From Euryodendron excelsum (Eukaryota > Streptophyta > Magnoliopsida > Ericales > Pentaphylacaceae): a stretch of DNA of 64,000 nucleotides. Positions 49,550 through 64,000 of the stretch are shown piece after piece. The stretch is taken from contig CM065392.1 in NCBI GenBank assembly GCA_033060915.1, positions 6,555,001-6,619,000 on the forward strand, read 5' to 3'. Made by a program: the position numbers and the translations under genes. Every line of letters starts with the position of its first letter. The stretch's first letter is position 1. The notes beneath the pieces were generated by a model, which ran no database searches, was not told the DNA's origin, and was given only the letters and a program-made list of their open reading frames with translations.

Positions 49550-51808
49550 ATTTGTTGGATGATGTATGGAATGAAATTAATATTAATATGCGTATCATTC
49601 CATTAACCACCACGAGAACAAATTATGTGCTGAGTTGTTACAAATCATGTGCTGAGTTGTCACGAAGATCAGACGCCTCTCACACAAAATACCCTCTCAC
49701 TCTCCTTATTAAAATCCTGTTATAAGAGTGAAAACATGGTGCAATGTATGCAAAGGAGTTTCTTGAGTTTAATTTGATACCAATTTGAGCTGAATGTTAA
49801 TTGTGTGATGTTGATTCTACCAAATAATTGGGATGCCAAGGAGTGCTATGGTAAATTATTTTTGAGCCACTCACAGCCCTTGATTCTCTGCGACATGGAA
49901 AAGAATCTGTCTCCTCCATACTACATGTTCCAGCTACCATTCGAAGATATTGTGTGTATTTGCCTCTAATGTAATTTCTTGATTCACAAATCCTGCACTG
50001 ACTTGCTAGCTTCTTGCAAATTACTGGTTTCCAATGCTAATAACAGCTCACTATGTGTTTCGAAGGAAACTCATTGCCATAGCAAATTTGAGCCCCAGTG
50101 CAAAGTTAAGTATTTTTTTCATTAATTTAGCCATTTAAATTATTTTGTCTTGCTTTTATGTTTGTAATATGTCGAAATGTTTGCCCTTCCGGAGCTTGTG
50201 GTCTATCAATGCATAAAAGTGGGTAGGTTTGGTTTGGGTTTTAAGGGGATCGGTTCAGTTCTAGGTCTAAATTTTCGTAAACTGATAAATTTGGTTTCAA
50301 TTCTGGGTTAGCACTCGAGACCCTACACGGGGAGATATCAATTTATGGTATCTTGAGAATGGGAAGCTTTCTGTCTCAAAACATGACATGTGAAATAAAG
50401 GACAATCTGCTACTCATTAATTTAGTACCTTGTCGAATGTTGAACTCAATGTCTGAAAATCGATGGACTGTCAAGTAGATATGTTAAGAGATGTAAAATG
50501 AGTGAGCCATTAGTTATCCATTAAACTTTGAAATATTAGCTAAACGCCTTGGTTTTGCGACGATTAATGAAAGCTTCGGTTTGTGCAAGGGATGAAAGGG
50601 CTTGCATCAAGGTTAGAACTTCCGCAAGTATAAAAAGTGGTAACTGGTGAAAATCCCAAATCAATGCCTTTTAAGTTACAAAAGAGATAAAATTAAGCAA
50701 CCATTTGGCAATTTCACGAGGAAGCAACTTGGTATAAATATTGCATGGCCCTAAGTGGGAAAAACCAAAGCCAATTGAGGTGCCTTTTCGAGAGCAACAA
50801 TTAATATGTCGACGTTTAGATAAGCATATTAATAGCACCACTATGATGAGCAGAGACCAGCAAGTGGGAGCGCATCGATGGCTACTCAACAATAGTAGCC
50901 GGCCCAATTCGGTCATAAGGATTCAGTCTTCTTCGTTGGAGTGTTCGGATCCCAATTTGAGTCATGCATGGTTGGAGCTAGCTGACGACTTTGGGATTCT
51001 ATTCCAGTCCTCAATTAAAAGACTTCATCAAGCAGTTCAAAGCATGAATCTTTACTAATACAACCATACGAGCTGTGCTCCGACCACTTAGGAAAATAAG
51101 GAAATAAAAATAAAACGAGGCTAATCTTTTAAAGGAACCTCAAGTTTGATTCACTTGTCTCTACTGAACTTATTCTCTATACTGTTTTATATAAGCGCCG
51201 AGGGCCACAATGCTCAATTTACTAGGAGTTGGATGTCATTTATTCTCGAAACTGGTTTCCAATTGTTCTCATGTAAAGGGAGCAAAACCTCATACACATA
51301 TGTAAGTATACCAATGTTTTTTTTTTTTGTTTTTGTATTAACTCAGTTGAGTAACACCATTCTGTAGAGTGGAGAAGGAAATAGTATGGGGATGATTTAC
51401 TAGCTGATTATTTGTAGAAATTTCTATATCCTGTAAAAGCTCTAGTATTAACTTCTTGATAGTTTATACAATTTGCCATCTATAAGACCCCACCATGTAG
51501 CTATCCAGATTCCTGACATATCAGCCAACCCGGTTGTGGGGTTTACTTGTTCTCACTTAAAAAAACAGTATAGCATAGTAAGCTCAAAACCCATATTTGT
51601 TCAGATCACAAAACTGGGAACTCCCCAACTGATATTTTGAAACAAGTACATAATCAAACCTGAATGAAAACAGAACCACATTCACTTATATTTCCAGTAC
51701 TTTGAAAGAAACAACATGGTTATACTTTAATTACGATGTTCATACAAGTACCAGGAAAATTTCATGGAAGTAGCATATGCTACAACAGGGCTGCTAACTT
51801 GAAAAACA
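49550..51808. other. Intergenic, nothing recognised
   Basis: No exon with family resemblance. Near 50215-50290 there is a short GGTTTGGTTTGGG/GGTTCAGTTCTAGG block of the kind found in the R1 repeats. The 105-codon frame at 50741 is unassigned. Confidence 0.5.
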
Positions 51809-53429
<1,621 letters not shown>

Positions 53430-53882
53430 TTGATAGTCTAGCGATGAAGACTTTCACTTGCATTGATTCAATAAAAAAACAGTGAGTGAAATTAAATGTC
53501 AAATCATATATTACAACCATCTTTGGATTATTTTCTTGGTTTTAACTACAGAAGTTTGATGTTGTAGTGACTAATAACCATTGAGGAAAACAGCGTTTAC
53601 AGTTTTTTTTTTTCTTTTCTAATGTAATTTTGTAATAAAACAGTGTGGCACCTTGATGTATTGAATTAATCATGCTATTTAGTTCTTTTGGCTAATAAGA
53701 AAGGATTTTTGATCTGTGATTTCAATTTTTTAGGATTTGATAGTTATTAAGTCATTGTTTAGGCAGCCTCAAAGTGTATTCGCCACGCTTATCTCTTTCT
53801 CTAATGGGACCCACTACCAATTGAATGAAGGTTTAAGTATTGTTTGGGAGCAACATAAGCACTGGTTATCATAGTATCCAAA

Positions 53883-55800
<1,918 letters not shown>

Positions 55801-55869
55801 ATCCAGTGAAGAGTGATTACTAGCTGGTTTAGTAAAGCAAGCTAATTCTAGAAGGATCACCGGCGAACT

Positions 55870-57266
55870 AGAACTTGGAAGATATCTTTCTATTTGTGTT
55901 AGATGCATCAACAGTTAAGATCTATGGTGCACTATTACTAATGGTAGTTAGGATTGGGCCTGAATTTCCACGGGCTTCAAAAGTATGTATGTTCTTCTTG
56001 AAAACATGGAATGGTCCAATGGCTATAACATTTAGTGAAAAAATTGATCCTCTAAGTGAAACCAAAATATTGCACCTATGATTTTATTGAAATTTTCATG
56101 AAAATGAGAAAAGTCTAGAAGATGGTTAGCAAATGTTGATACCTTATGTTAAGTCTCTGAACATACATTTTATACAACATCTTTTGGAAACGCCCTCCCC
56201 ATTTGTCTAGAGGACTGAGTCTCTCATTGTTGCAGTTATTAGAATATGGACAAATGCCGGAGTCGATGACACCAACTGTGTTGAATTATTGAGCTCCAAA
56301 TTATTTAGAAGCTCAAGCTATTAGAGAGAGGGGCAACGTAATTATTTATTTATTCACAAGCTCCTTCACGTGTAGTCAATCTCTTGATCATAAGCGGGCC
56401 AAACACGTGAAAATATTCACAGGTAAGCAATGAGATTTGAACTCAGAACCTTTGCCTGCTCTGATACCATATTGAGTTATTAACCATTAACTTATCTAAA
56501 AACTCAAGCTATTAGAGAAAGAGGAAACTTAACTTAATTATTTATTTCTTCACAAATTATGAGTTTGCTTTTTGTTTTAGGCATTCACATTACAATGAGA
56601 GGGGAGCTAAGGAAATTCCATGACCTAGTTGTCATAAGATAGTGCACTTGGCTGGGAAACACAACACCACCACCATTCATATCTGTAATTCAATTTTATT
56701 TCATAATGAATAACAATAAACTAACAAAATTGAAGAAAAGAACACCCAAAGAAAAAGAATAGGCTAATGGATGTAATATGTTACTGGCTATGTTGCCCTT
56801 CTCTTCACTGGTAAGCAACAAATCCATTGAAGCTTTTTCCATAGCTATAAACTAAAGATTCAGATGGAGAACTACACATGTAGTTTGAGTGATAAGATCA
56901 ACAACCGCATTGGAAATATATGTACATAGAAAGAAGAAAATGCATGATAAGATGCAAATAGATCATTTACCTCTTCTAAAGAACTTGCTGAAGAATATTT
57001 TTGTGGACCGCAAGTGAATCATAATTTGGTCTAATGGGGAGTTCCCCCATATAGACAACATAAACCTGTTTAAATACCCAAATGAATAGTATTAGTGACC
57101 AAACCATAAGAAGAATAATAACACATAATGAAAATAATTATTTGCTTAAAGATATAAGGAAATTCAATTGCGATTATATCTTTCTAGGACTATCGGCCAC
57201 AATGTGACCAAAGAGAAGGAGAATGAAAACAATAAAGAACTGAGACAAAAAGACAACACAAGCTAT
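55870..57266 (-). pseudogene. Subtilisin-like serine protease, pseudogene copy C
   Basis: Inverted partner of copy B. Exon 1 (about 57180-57266) has the start codon changed to ATA. The next exon near 57000-57070 encodes VYVVYMGELPIRPNYDSLAV and then a stop. The third (56815-56870) encodes SLVYSYGKSFNGF and is shortened. The fourth (about 56585-56695) encodes GVVFPSQVHYLMTTRSWNF and is followed by the TRIM insertion. After it, 56165-56283 carries GVIDSG, the catalytic Asp motif. A later part (55880-56060) encodes NSGP, the oxyanion-hole motif. The catalytic His region is deleted. Not functional. Confidence 0.85.
56290..56554 (-). mobile_element. TRIM (miniature LTR retrotransposon), 265 bp
   Basis: Two direct repeats flank a short core: 56290-56358 and 56473-56554, both starting TGAG and ending TTCACA on the plus strand and sharing CTCAAGCTATTAGAGA and TTAATTATTTATTT-like blocks. 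Read on the minus strand the first LTR (56473-56554) is followed after 3 nt by TGGTATCAGAGC (56458-56469), the primer-binding site for initiator tRNA-Met, and a purine-rich GTGAAGGAG precedes the second LTR. AATTAT flanks both sides (56284-56289 and 56555-56560), giving a 5-6 bp target duplication. No coding capacity. It sits inside subtilase pseudogene C. Confidence 0.85.
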
Positions 57267-57745
57267 TTTGGATACTACGATAACCAGTACCTACGTCACT
57301 CCCCAACAACTCCTAAACTTGCATTCAATTGGTAGTGGATCCCATTAGAGAAAGAGATAACTGTGGTGAATAAAATTTGGGGCTGCCTAAACAATACACT
57401 TCATAACTATCAAATCCTAAAAAATTGAAATCACAGATAAAAAAATCCTTTCTTATTAACCAAAAGAACTAAATAGCATGATTAATTTAATACATCAAGG
57501 GCCACATTGTTTTACTACAAAATTACATTAAGAAAAAATAAAAAAACCGTAAACGCTGTTTTCCTAAATGGATAAGTAGTCACTACAACATCAAACTTCT
57601 ACAGTTAAAACTAAGAAAATAATCCAAAGATGGTTGTATTATATGATTTGACATTTAATTTCTCTTACTGTTTTTTTTATTGAATCAACGTGTGACCACT
57701 TTTGTAATGCAAGTGAAAGTCTTCATCGCTAGACTATCAAATGGA

Positions 57746-58417
57746 AAATTAGTCCACAGGCCTGGTCCTGACTCTGTATTAGATGGAAAATGTTGACACC
57801 AGTTCCAATTTTGCAATGCATGTGGCAGTGTTTAGCTCAAAAAATTTGCTGCAGGATCATCAAAAATTAAATGTGCCTTTTGACTCAAAAGTTCGTATAT
57901 TTAGTTTCCGTCGGTTACTTCTTGGACTTTGTGACTTCTTAACGATTTTGTTAATCGGGTACATGTAATGGCTTCACTCTGTTATTTTCTGTAGTTGATA
58001 ATGTTCTTTTCTCATTCCAAAAATAATAATAATAATAACCAAACCCCTTTTGATCAAATGCTTTAATTCAGAGTCATGAATTTTTTAATTGAATCTTATA
58101 TGCCTTCAAGTTAGAAACAATGAAATGATAAAACTGCAAGCCATAAAGCTATACCTTAAGACCATAAATCAAACTACCTCGTTCAAGCAATCAATTATAA
58201 GTGACTCTAGATTTAGATGCAAGGAAATAACAAAAGAACAATGGATTATAGAAAAGAAAATCGAGCACAAATTTACCCTTTAAATCTTCATAATACGATA
58301 GAAGTATTATGGTCTTGGCTCAACCAAGTGTTAAAATGACTAAAACAGAGGGCTAAAAAGAAACCAATGGAAAGAAAAGGTCCAACTCAACTCGGTGCCA
58401 AAGTGAAGCCTCACAGC
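57746..58417. other. Intergenic, nothing recognised
   Basis: AT-rich DNA with an AAT microsatellite near 58022-58039. Small open frames on the plus strand have no family resemblance. Confidence 0.5.
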
Positions 58418-58607
58418 TCAGATGCCATCGTTGATCATCTCCACCTTATAGTCACTCATGATCCTGTTTCATAACAATTAAAACCCAACAATTAAAATCC
58501 AAACCTAAAAAAACTCTCTAGGAAAAAGATTTGATCAAGTACAAAAAACATTTGGAGATTTATAGTGTCTTCATATCCATCTCTTTGCATTTGCTTGGGG
58601 AAGATAT
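58418..58607 (-). pseudogene. Ubiquitin-conjugating enzyme E2 (UBE2H/UBC4-6 type) 5' fragment
   Basis: The minus strand from 58604 reads SSPSKCKEMDMKTL, close to the SSPSKRREMD start of this E2 family, but the start codon is ATA. About 100 bp further on, after a GAAACAG acceptor, 58418-58463 encodes IMSDYKVEMINDGI and then TGA. Only these first two exons are recognisable. The catalytic core with the active Cys is absent, so this is a dead fragment. Leader-like GA/CT-rich DNA lies upstream at 59500-59800. Confidence 0.7.
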
Positions 58608-59528
58608 TATAATTGATTTTTTTTGAGTGAGTGTGAGAGTGTAAATGGAGAAGACATGATAATCTTTTTCCCTGTCAAGCAGCATAACCCCTCAAACAGT
58701 GACCCCATTTCTCACTCCAGAATGTAAACCCAACTCACTAGGTGGTTTAATCTATCACTTACAGAAAATAAACCAATTCAAAATGCCATTACAAACAAAA
58801 ATACAGAGAATTTCACAACAAAAGTTACAATAAATTAAGTATTTTCCATAAACTCTGTTTTGATCCAAAAGGAAATGACTTCCAGATTCAGATATAAGTC
58901 CAGGCAAATAAACCAAATTTAGACTGCTCGCATTGTAAATAACTAAAATAACATGACAAACAAACCAATTTTTGACACCATAACAACAAAGAAATTGAAT
59001 AAAATAAGAGTTGGAGCAAATGATTTGCACTTAAATTAGATTCCAAAATTTCTGCAGTATATAATCTACCATTGCCCATACCAAAAGGAGCTAAAAATAA
59101 AATATCCAGATTCAGATTTGTGTTCAGTCAAAAGAACTGAACCCAAGTAACCGTGGTAGTAGAGTCTGTGTCAAGAGCTATCTTCCATTTTTCCTGCAGC
59201 ACCACCCCAGTACTGAACTACACTAGTGTTGGCCAAATCCATATATTTTAAACATCAGTACATGTAAGCACAAGTACCAAATTATATATCTAAAATGATT
59301 TTACTGTGGATAGCACATAGCTCTTAGAAAGACAGCAAGGAAGAAATATTCAATAAACCATACCAAATCGAATCTTTCAGAGCCTACAAGAAAGAAAACA
59401 CTTTACATAAAACCAGAGGAGTTCATTTGAAGGTCTGCTGCCAATCATATCCCAAACTGCCCAACTCAAACTGCATCTACTTTTCTTGACTCACTTCAAC
59501 AAGTAACCGTGGTCTCTTGTGTGTGTGA

Positions 59529-59532
<4 letters not shown>

Positions 59533-59568
<36 letters not shown>
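59533..59568. repeat. GA microsatellite
   Basis: An uninterrupted GA run of about 36 bp, possibly in the former 5' leader of the E2 fragment. Likely length-polymorphic. Confidence 0.95.
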
Positions 59569-59573
<5 letters not shown>

Positions 59574-61230
59574 GGTCTTCTACAGTGTGATCTTGCTGGG
59601 TCTACTGTGGTGTTTAGAGGGAGAGGGAGGGAGGTGGGTCTTAAGAGTCTAATCCTAGAGTACTGAGGAAAATGATGGTGGCAGTGGGTTTACAAAGGTG
59701 GTGGCCGGCCATGGTGATGGTGGGTCTTCACAGTGTGAGCTTGCTGGGTTCTTAGACTGAGAGTGATAGGAGAGGTGGTGAGAGAGGTTTGGAGGGACAG
59801 ATTTGAATTCATTGAATTCACTATGGGTCTGTTGAAGTCGATGTTTTTGGCTTTCTAGGTTCTGTTCAATGCATTGAATAGCCTCCTTATGAGATGATAT
59901 TGGCCCTTTGTTTTGTTCTTGAGTTAATTAGGGAAAGAAAAGAAAGGTAAAATGAAAGGAAAATAGCATAATTTAGTTGGGTTAGAAAACTGAAGTGAAA
60001 ATTATAGGCATTTGACAGAAAATTTACTCTCTTTTTTATTTTTTATTTTCGGTTACCAACACAAAAATTGTACACGTATCAACAATTTTAATTCTCTTTT
60101 TTCTCAACATGTCCATGATCAAAAACATAACTTAATAGAATTATGCATGTTACTTTTAGACTAAAAAAATTCATTTATGCATAGCATTCGACTCTTAACA
60201 CTTTCTAATGAGGTTCAAACATTTTTAAGTAAACTCAAAAAAATGTTTTGATAGCCCGCACTCTGCAGTTAGAAGATTGTGCAAACAGGAATCAGATTTG
60301 GCTTTGACCCTGGTAGTTGGCAAAGCTACTAAACACTAAACACTAATATCCAAATAAAGAAAAAAAAAAAATCAGAAATGCAATTGAGTGCTATCTGCAA
60401 CATAGACCCATCCGACTGAGTTAATAAGTTAGGATTGTTGAAACGTATTGATTTTGAGATTACCGTTGCTGCACCTGCATTGTCATTTTCACTTGTGTAG
60501 GAGAAACAATTTTAGCTGAGAGATGTAAATCCTGTGATCTGATTTTACCATGAGATGAGAACCACAGGATCCAGACAGTTAATGCCATAGCAGTAAATAC
60601 CTTTTATGGGCAGCATGTGCAATGCAATATACCTAAACAGAGACCGCTTTTAATACTTGAAAGAGAAGGAAATTCGATTGTGATTTTAGCTTTTCTGCAG
60701 GGATAATGCTATGTAATTAGAAAAATTATATATGTGCCTAAATTGTATGTCTATCATTTTAAAATAAAGAACCCACCTAGATGCTTATTAATTATAAAAT
60801 TGTCATCGCCACATCATTCTGGTGTAAATTTCTGTACACAAATTTTAAAAGAATAGCATTTTTCTTTTTGCAGGTATCAGTGCCAGTCTGCACAGGGTAA
60901 GAAAATTAAAGCAACAATTACAGAAACAAGAAAAAGGCAACATAAGCCATTTTGAAAGACTAGAAAGGCACCCATTTCATATAATTTGAGTTTTAATTTC
61001 AATTTTTTGTAGAATTGAAGATGAAGAATGAAGATATTATGAGTTTGTAGACTAAGAATAAATATCTGATACATAAAAGAGCTATACATATATGATACCA
61101 TTTACATAAACTTACATGATCCGGAAATTGAAAGGTTAAGGTAATGGTACTCACAAAATAAAAAAAAAAAAAAAAGGGAAGGAACAAAAAAAGGGTTATG
61201 GCAGTCTTTATTGAAACATACCCCTCATTT
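59569..61230. other. Intergenic, nothing firmly recognised
   Basis: 59569-59850 is G-rich (GGTGGTGGCCGGCC, GGGAGGGAGG) and could be promoter or leader DNA for a minus-strand gene. The rest is AT-rich and holds no recognised exon or RNA gene. Confidence 0.4.
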
Positions 61231-61350
61231 CTATCAACTTCATTTTTAAGCTGCTCAAGATGTGGGTGAAGAGCATTATCATCATCATTCCGCAAAACGG
61301 CAGCAACACCATTTGTAGTATGGACATCTACCAAGTTCATGACTTTGAAA
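61225..61350 (-). other. Exon-like minus-strand frame, unrecognised
   Basis: Between a TTTCACTGCAG acceptor-like site (about 61360) and a GAGG|GTATG donor-like site (about 61228) the minus strand reads VMNLVDVHTTNGVAAVLRND and continues HPHLEQLKNEVDRNEG. The acidic, well-composed peptide flanked by plausible splice sites looks like one exon of a host gene, but I cannot name the family. No other exon was found nearby. It may be a stranded gene fragment next to the CACTA end. Confidence 0.3.
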
Positions 61351-61443
61351 CTTTTCTAACTGCAGTGAAAGAATGGTGGAGTGAGAATTTATATAACTGC
61401 CAACTATGTAAGACAGAACATAAGAGATGTGTTCTTGATTGGT

Positions 61444-61706
61444 CACTACTAAAAAATGGCCCTTTTGCTTCGCAAGTTTTTGCGATGGCTTTTTTGCCGT
61501 CGCAAATGTCTGTTTTTGTGACGGCAATTTACCGGATGCAAAAGGTTGTCGCAAAAACTTTTTGCTACGGACATTTGTGATGACAGATATATGGGGTCGC
61601 ATATATAACTTTTTGAGACAACTATTTACGACCGGATGTTAGCCGTCGCAAAAAATATTTTTTGCGACGAGATTTTGCAACGGCAAAGTTGTCGCAAAGA
61701 ATTTTA
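61444..61706 (+). mobile_element. One end of a second CACTA element
   Basis: CACTACTAAAAAATGGCCC starts at 61444 and is followed by at least eight GCGACGGC/CCGTCGCAAA subterminal motifs up to 61690. The motif family and terminal sequence match the 2041-8473 element. The element should extend to the right, but no TAGTAGTG end with mirrored repeats occurs before the window end, so it is truncated here or its other end lies outside. Confidence 0.75.
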
Positions 61707-62029
61707 ATCAAAACGGCCCCTGAGAGACGTTGAGCTGAACCACTGATTTTGGCGTTAGGTGTTTGGGCGGGATTTCAAGGTGCAAAGATGAGGTGAATGG
61801 CTGATCTTGGACCGTTGAATTAAAACCAAAGTAAATCTGAACCGTTGTAACCAAATATATTTCCTAGACATTGCAAAAAAAAAAAAAAAAACCGTTCTTC
61901 TTTATTAAATAGAAGGAAGTAAGGTATATATCAGCCTCCAGTAGCATGCCTCTCAAATATCACATAGCTAATCATGTCTAGCTGATCTTATAAAATATGC
62001 AACACGTCAAATTCAGAATGTACAAAAGA
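61707..62029. other. Intergenic, nothing recognised
   Basis: No gene or repeat end seen, apart from an A run of about 18 bases near 61875. It could be interior DNA of the CACTA element that starts at 61444. Confidence 0.4.
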
Positions 62030-62330
62030 TGACAAATTTGAGAATTGAATTAACTTGATCTCTCTAGGTCAATTTGGTTTGGCTCTACCAAAGATTCAAT
62101 TTGATTCTAAATTTAAAAAATAAAAATCCAATTATTTTGGCTTGATTCTCAAATTTGTACTTTTTGGACATGAATCGAATTGATAACCGACCGACCGACC
62201 TTATCTTACCCAACTTGAGAATCGAACCAAGGTGGAGATGGAGACCCGATATATATATATATATATTGGATAGATGTCTTTAAATCATAGTTGTTTGATC
62301 TTAATTATTATTAACTTCTGTTTGTATGTT
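62030..62330. repeat. Dispersed repeat R1, copy 2, left part
   Basis: Matches 16195-16490 in block order: GTACAAAAGA, TCTCTAGGTC, CAATTTGGTTTGG, an ACCGACCGACC block, TTTAAATCATAGTTGTTTGA and CTGTTTGTATG. Interrupted at 62330 by the solo LTR; the right part is 63601-63890. Confidence 0.75.
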
Positions 62331-63595
62331 TGATTCGCTCTCAAATGTACGTTGAACTTGAGCTTCCTGCAAGTTTATGGGTGTCGATCAAAGTATAAAT
62401 CGGTAAGCACCGGTATCGTTCTCCCAAAGGATCGAATCAAATATAAGTGTGGCAAAAGGACGATACAATCACTCAAATGGGATGAATTGGTGAATTGCTT
62501 AACAAATTGAAATTGAACTAAAAATAGACCGAAAATTGATTGGGTGGTGAAAGATTATGAACTATTCAAATACGCTAACTACAAGCAAAATAGAAGGCAA
62601 TTATGCTAAACTTGAGACAATTAATAAAGAGTTTGGACACAATTGATCAAATTTATCAATTCTCTGCAAGTATCTCAATGGAGGGTTTTATAACTCAAAT
62701 TAAGGATTCACTCCGTGGAACCTTAATTCGGAAGATTTAGACTATATAAGCGGGGATTCATACTCAATTGGTTGTAATTGATAATCGTTTGTTAAGAATT
62801 TTAGGTTCAAATCATAATTTGTGCAATACCTATACCAATCAATGAATTGTGCATAGAAATTACCAAAAGTGATTATGAATCTAAGTTTTCTAAAGAATTA
62901 TAACACAATTGTGATGAATTTGAAGATTTCATAAGATGAACTATTGAAGTGTAAATATCTCCATTGAAGACCTTGAAGATTCTTGGTAGATCTTCACAAC
63001 TGCATCCAAGGGGGGGTCTACCTACTTGATTCCATATAAGAAAGCATGAAGAATTGATAATTGCTCATTAATTGATGAAGAAAGTAATGTTTGGGTACAA
63101 AGAAAAGCTAAAAAAAGCTAAAAAAATATAAAACAAACCCACTTTCTCTCTCTATATCTGGTCATAACAGAAAATATAAGCTATAATTGATATTAGATAC
63201 AAAAATTGCGTCATCTTTGAGAGATATAGTTGCAAAACTCGCGTAAAAACAACCGGTACCGTATGTACGGTACTATTCACCGTACGTACGGCGAGCATAT
63301 CGTACGCACGGTAAGGACTACACTGAATCACATCCTTTGAAGTTGGGTTCTGGGGCTGCAGGCATACGTACGGTGGAAGATACCGTACGTACGGTTGGAC
63401 CACTGTACGTACGGTTAATGTGCAACTTGACAATTTTTTTGCTCCAATTCTGCCCGTTTTCCACTTGAAACTTGCAAAATACCCACAAATACTCATTAAG
63501 ACAATTATTATGCTAAAATAGAACATATATACAACCTAATTGGACTAACAACAACTATTTAGAGACTTTAGATTGCACTTTTTGGAGTGTAATCA
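62331..63595. mobile_element. Solo LTR, 1265 bp, nested in repeat R1
   Basis: The segment begins TGATTCGCTC and ends GTGTAATCA, giving TG...CA ends that extend to the inverted pentamer TGATT/AATCA. It is flanked by ATGTT at 62326-62330 and 63596-63600, a 5-bp target duplication. The flanks are parts of one R1 repeat in the order seen at 16195-16750. There is no second LTR and no internal region, so the full element was reduced to a solo LTR by recombination. The GGTAAGCACCGGTATCGTTC block near 62403 is reminiscent of plant Ty3-gypsy LTRs, but the family is not proven. Confidence 0.88.
63258..63415. repeat. Cluster of ACCGTACGTACGGT palindromes in the solo LTR
   Basis: Six perfect or near-perfect copies: ACCGTATGTACGGT at 63258, ACCGTACGTACGG at 63279, CGTACGCACGGT at 63301, ATACGTACGGT at 63364, ACCGTACGTACGGT at 63382 and TGTACGTACGGT at 63404. 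Spacing is irregular. They are CpG-rich in an AT-rich LTR. A protein-binding or methylation-related role is possible but unproven. Confidence 0.85.
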
Positions 63596-63600
63596 ATGTT

Positions 63601-63890
63601 ATTTTTCTAATTTTAAAAAAAATTGAGAATACAAGAGTAAGCCAATTTTTTTAAATAAATAAAATATGTTTTGTACAATAAAACTAAATCGACCTGATCA
63701 AACATGACATTGACCCGAACCAATTTGAGACTTGAAACCAAATTGAACCAATCTAAATGAATTGGTTCGATTCAGTTTTATAGAAAGATTAATTCGATTT
63801 TAAGTCTAAAATTTTAAAACTGTTCAAAATTGCGTCGCTTCTAAATTTAGCACAAATACGACTTTACCCGACCTATTCACATGCCTCCGT
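63601..63890. repeat. Dispersed repeat R1, copy 2, right part
   Basis: Matches 16497-16745: ATGTTTTGTACAATAAAA, GACCCGAACCAA, TTGGTTCGATTCAG, TTAAGTCTAAAATTTTAAAA and TTACCCGACC appear in the same order. Joining this with 62030-62330 across the 5-bp duplication restores the repeat order. Confidence 0.75.
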
Positions 63891-64000
63891 CAAATCAATA
63901 ACAAGCCACATATATCATACAAGTAAGAACAAGTAGAATTTGATTATAATTACTATACAGTACAAAATCATTTCACAAAGTAAAATACCAAAACACGACA
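63891..64000. other. Window end, nothing recognised
   Basis: AT-rich flank after the R1 repeat, with no recognised feature. Confidence 0.5.

Noticed and set aside
63258..63415. CRISPR-like reading of the spaced palindromes
   Set aside because: Spacing is irregular, the repeats are short and the context is a plant LTR; CRISPR arrays do not occur here.
63152..63526. 124-codon minus-strand frame across the solo LTR
   Set aside because: It runs through palindromic LTR repeats; its repeated RTV and YVR residues come from the CCGTACGG motifs.

Overview
The window is nuclear DNA from a flowering plant, almost certainly a eudicot. Its coding genes are split into short exons by GT-AG introns, the background is AT-rich with many AT, GA and AAT microsatellites, and it is dense in plant-type transposable elements (CACTA, hAT-like MITEs, solo LTR, TRIM, LINE). 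Conserved proteins read from the exons are plant forms: TFIIB, the exon-junction protein Y14, subtilisin-like proteases and the branched-chain ketoacid dehydrogenase E1-alpha subunit. Nothing in the sequence fixes the species.

Layout. Positions 1-1243 are the end of a Ty1-copia type LTR. Positions 1555-2040 are a 250-bp tandem duplication whose second copy is split by a 6.4-kb CACTA transposon (2041-8473). The transposon has 3-bp target duplications, subterminal GCGACGGC-type repeats, a roughly 183-bp tandem array and a captured, decayed fragment of the ketoacid dehydrogenase E1-alpha gene. From 8.5 to 17 kb there is repeat-rich intergenic DNA. Two TFIIB genes follow in the same direction: a divergent copy with a +1 frameshift in exon 1 (17237-22550) and an intact 312-residue copy (28234-40201). 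Both have the same seven-exon plan, including a 25-nt micro-exon. The introns of the intact copy are swollen by a LINE fragment, a 610-bp hAT-type MITE and local tandem duplications. The Y14 (RBM8A) gene lies at 43120-47727 with four exons and one GC-AG intron.

From 51.8 to 57.7 kb there are three broken subtilase copies. Copy A is on the minus strand. Copies B (+) and C (-) form an imperfect inverted repeat of about 4.3 kb that converges on a short palindrome, and copy C carries a 265-bp TRIM retrotransposon. A decayed UBE2H-like ubiquitin-conjugating enzyme fragment (58418-58607), a one-ended CACTA terminus (61444-61706) and a 1265-bp solo LTR nested in a dispersed repeat (62331-63595) close the window.

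The two clearly functional genes, TFIIB copy 2 and Y14, are unrelated housekeeping genes of transcription initiation and mRNA surveillance; they do not form a pathway unit. I did not find a convincing new biological system. The observations most worth checking are the frameshifted TFIIB paralogue, the subtilase inverted repeat as a possible small-RNA source, the gene-capturing CACTA element with its empty-site paralogue, and the palindrome cluster in the solo LTR. All exon boundaries were read by eye from splice signals, reading frame and family resemblance, with no transcript evidence.
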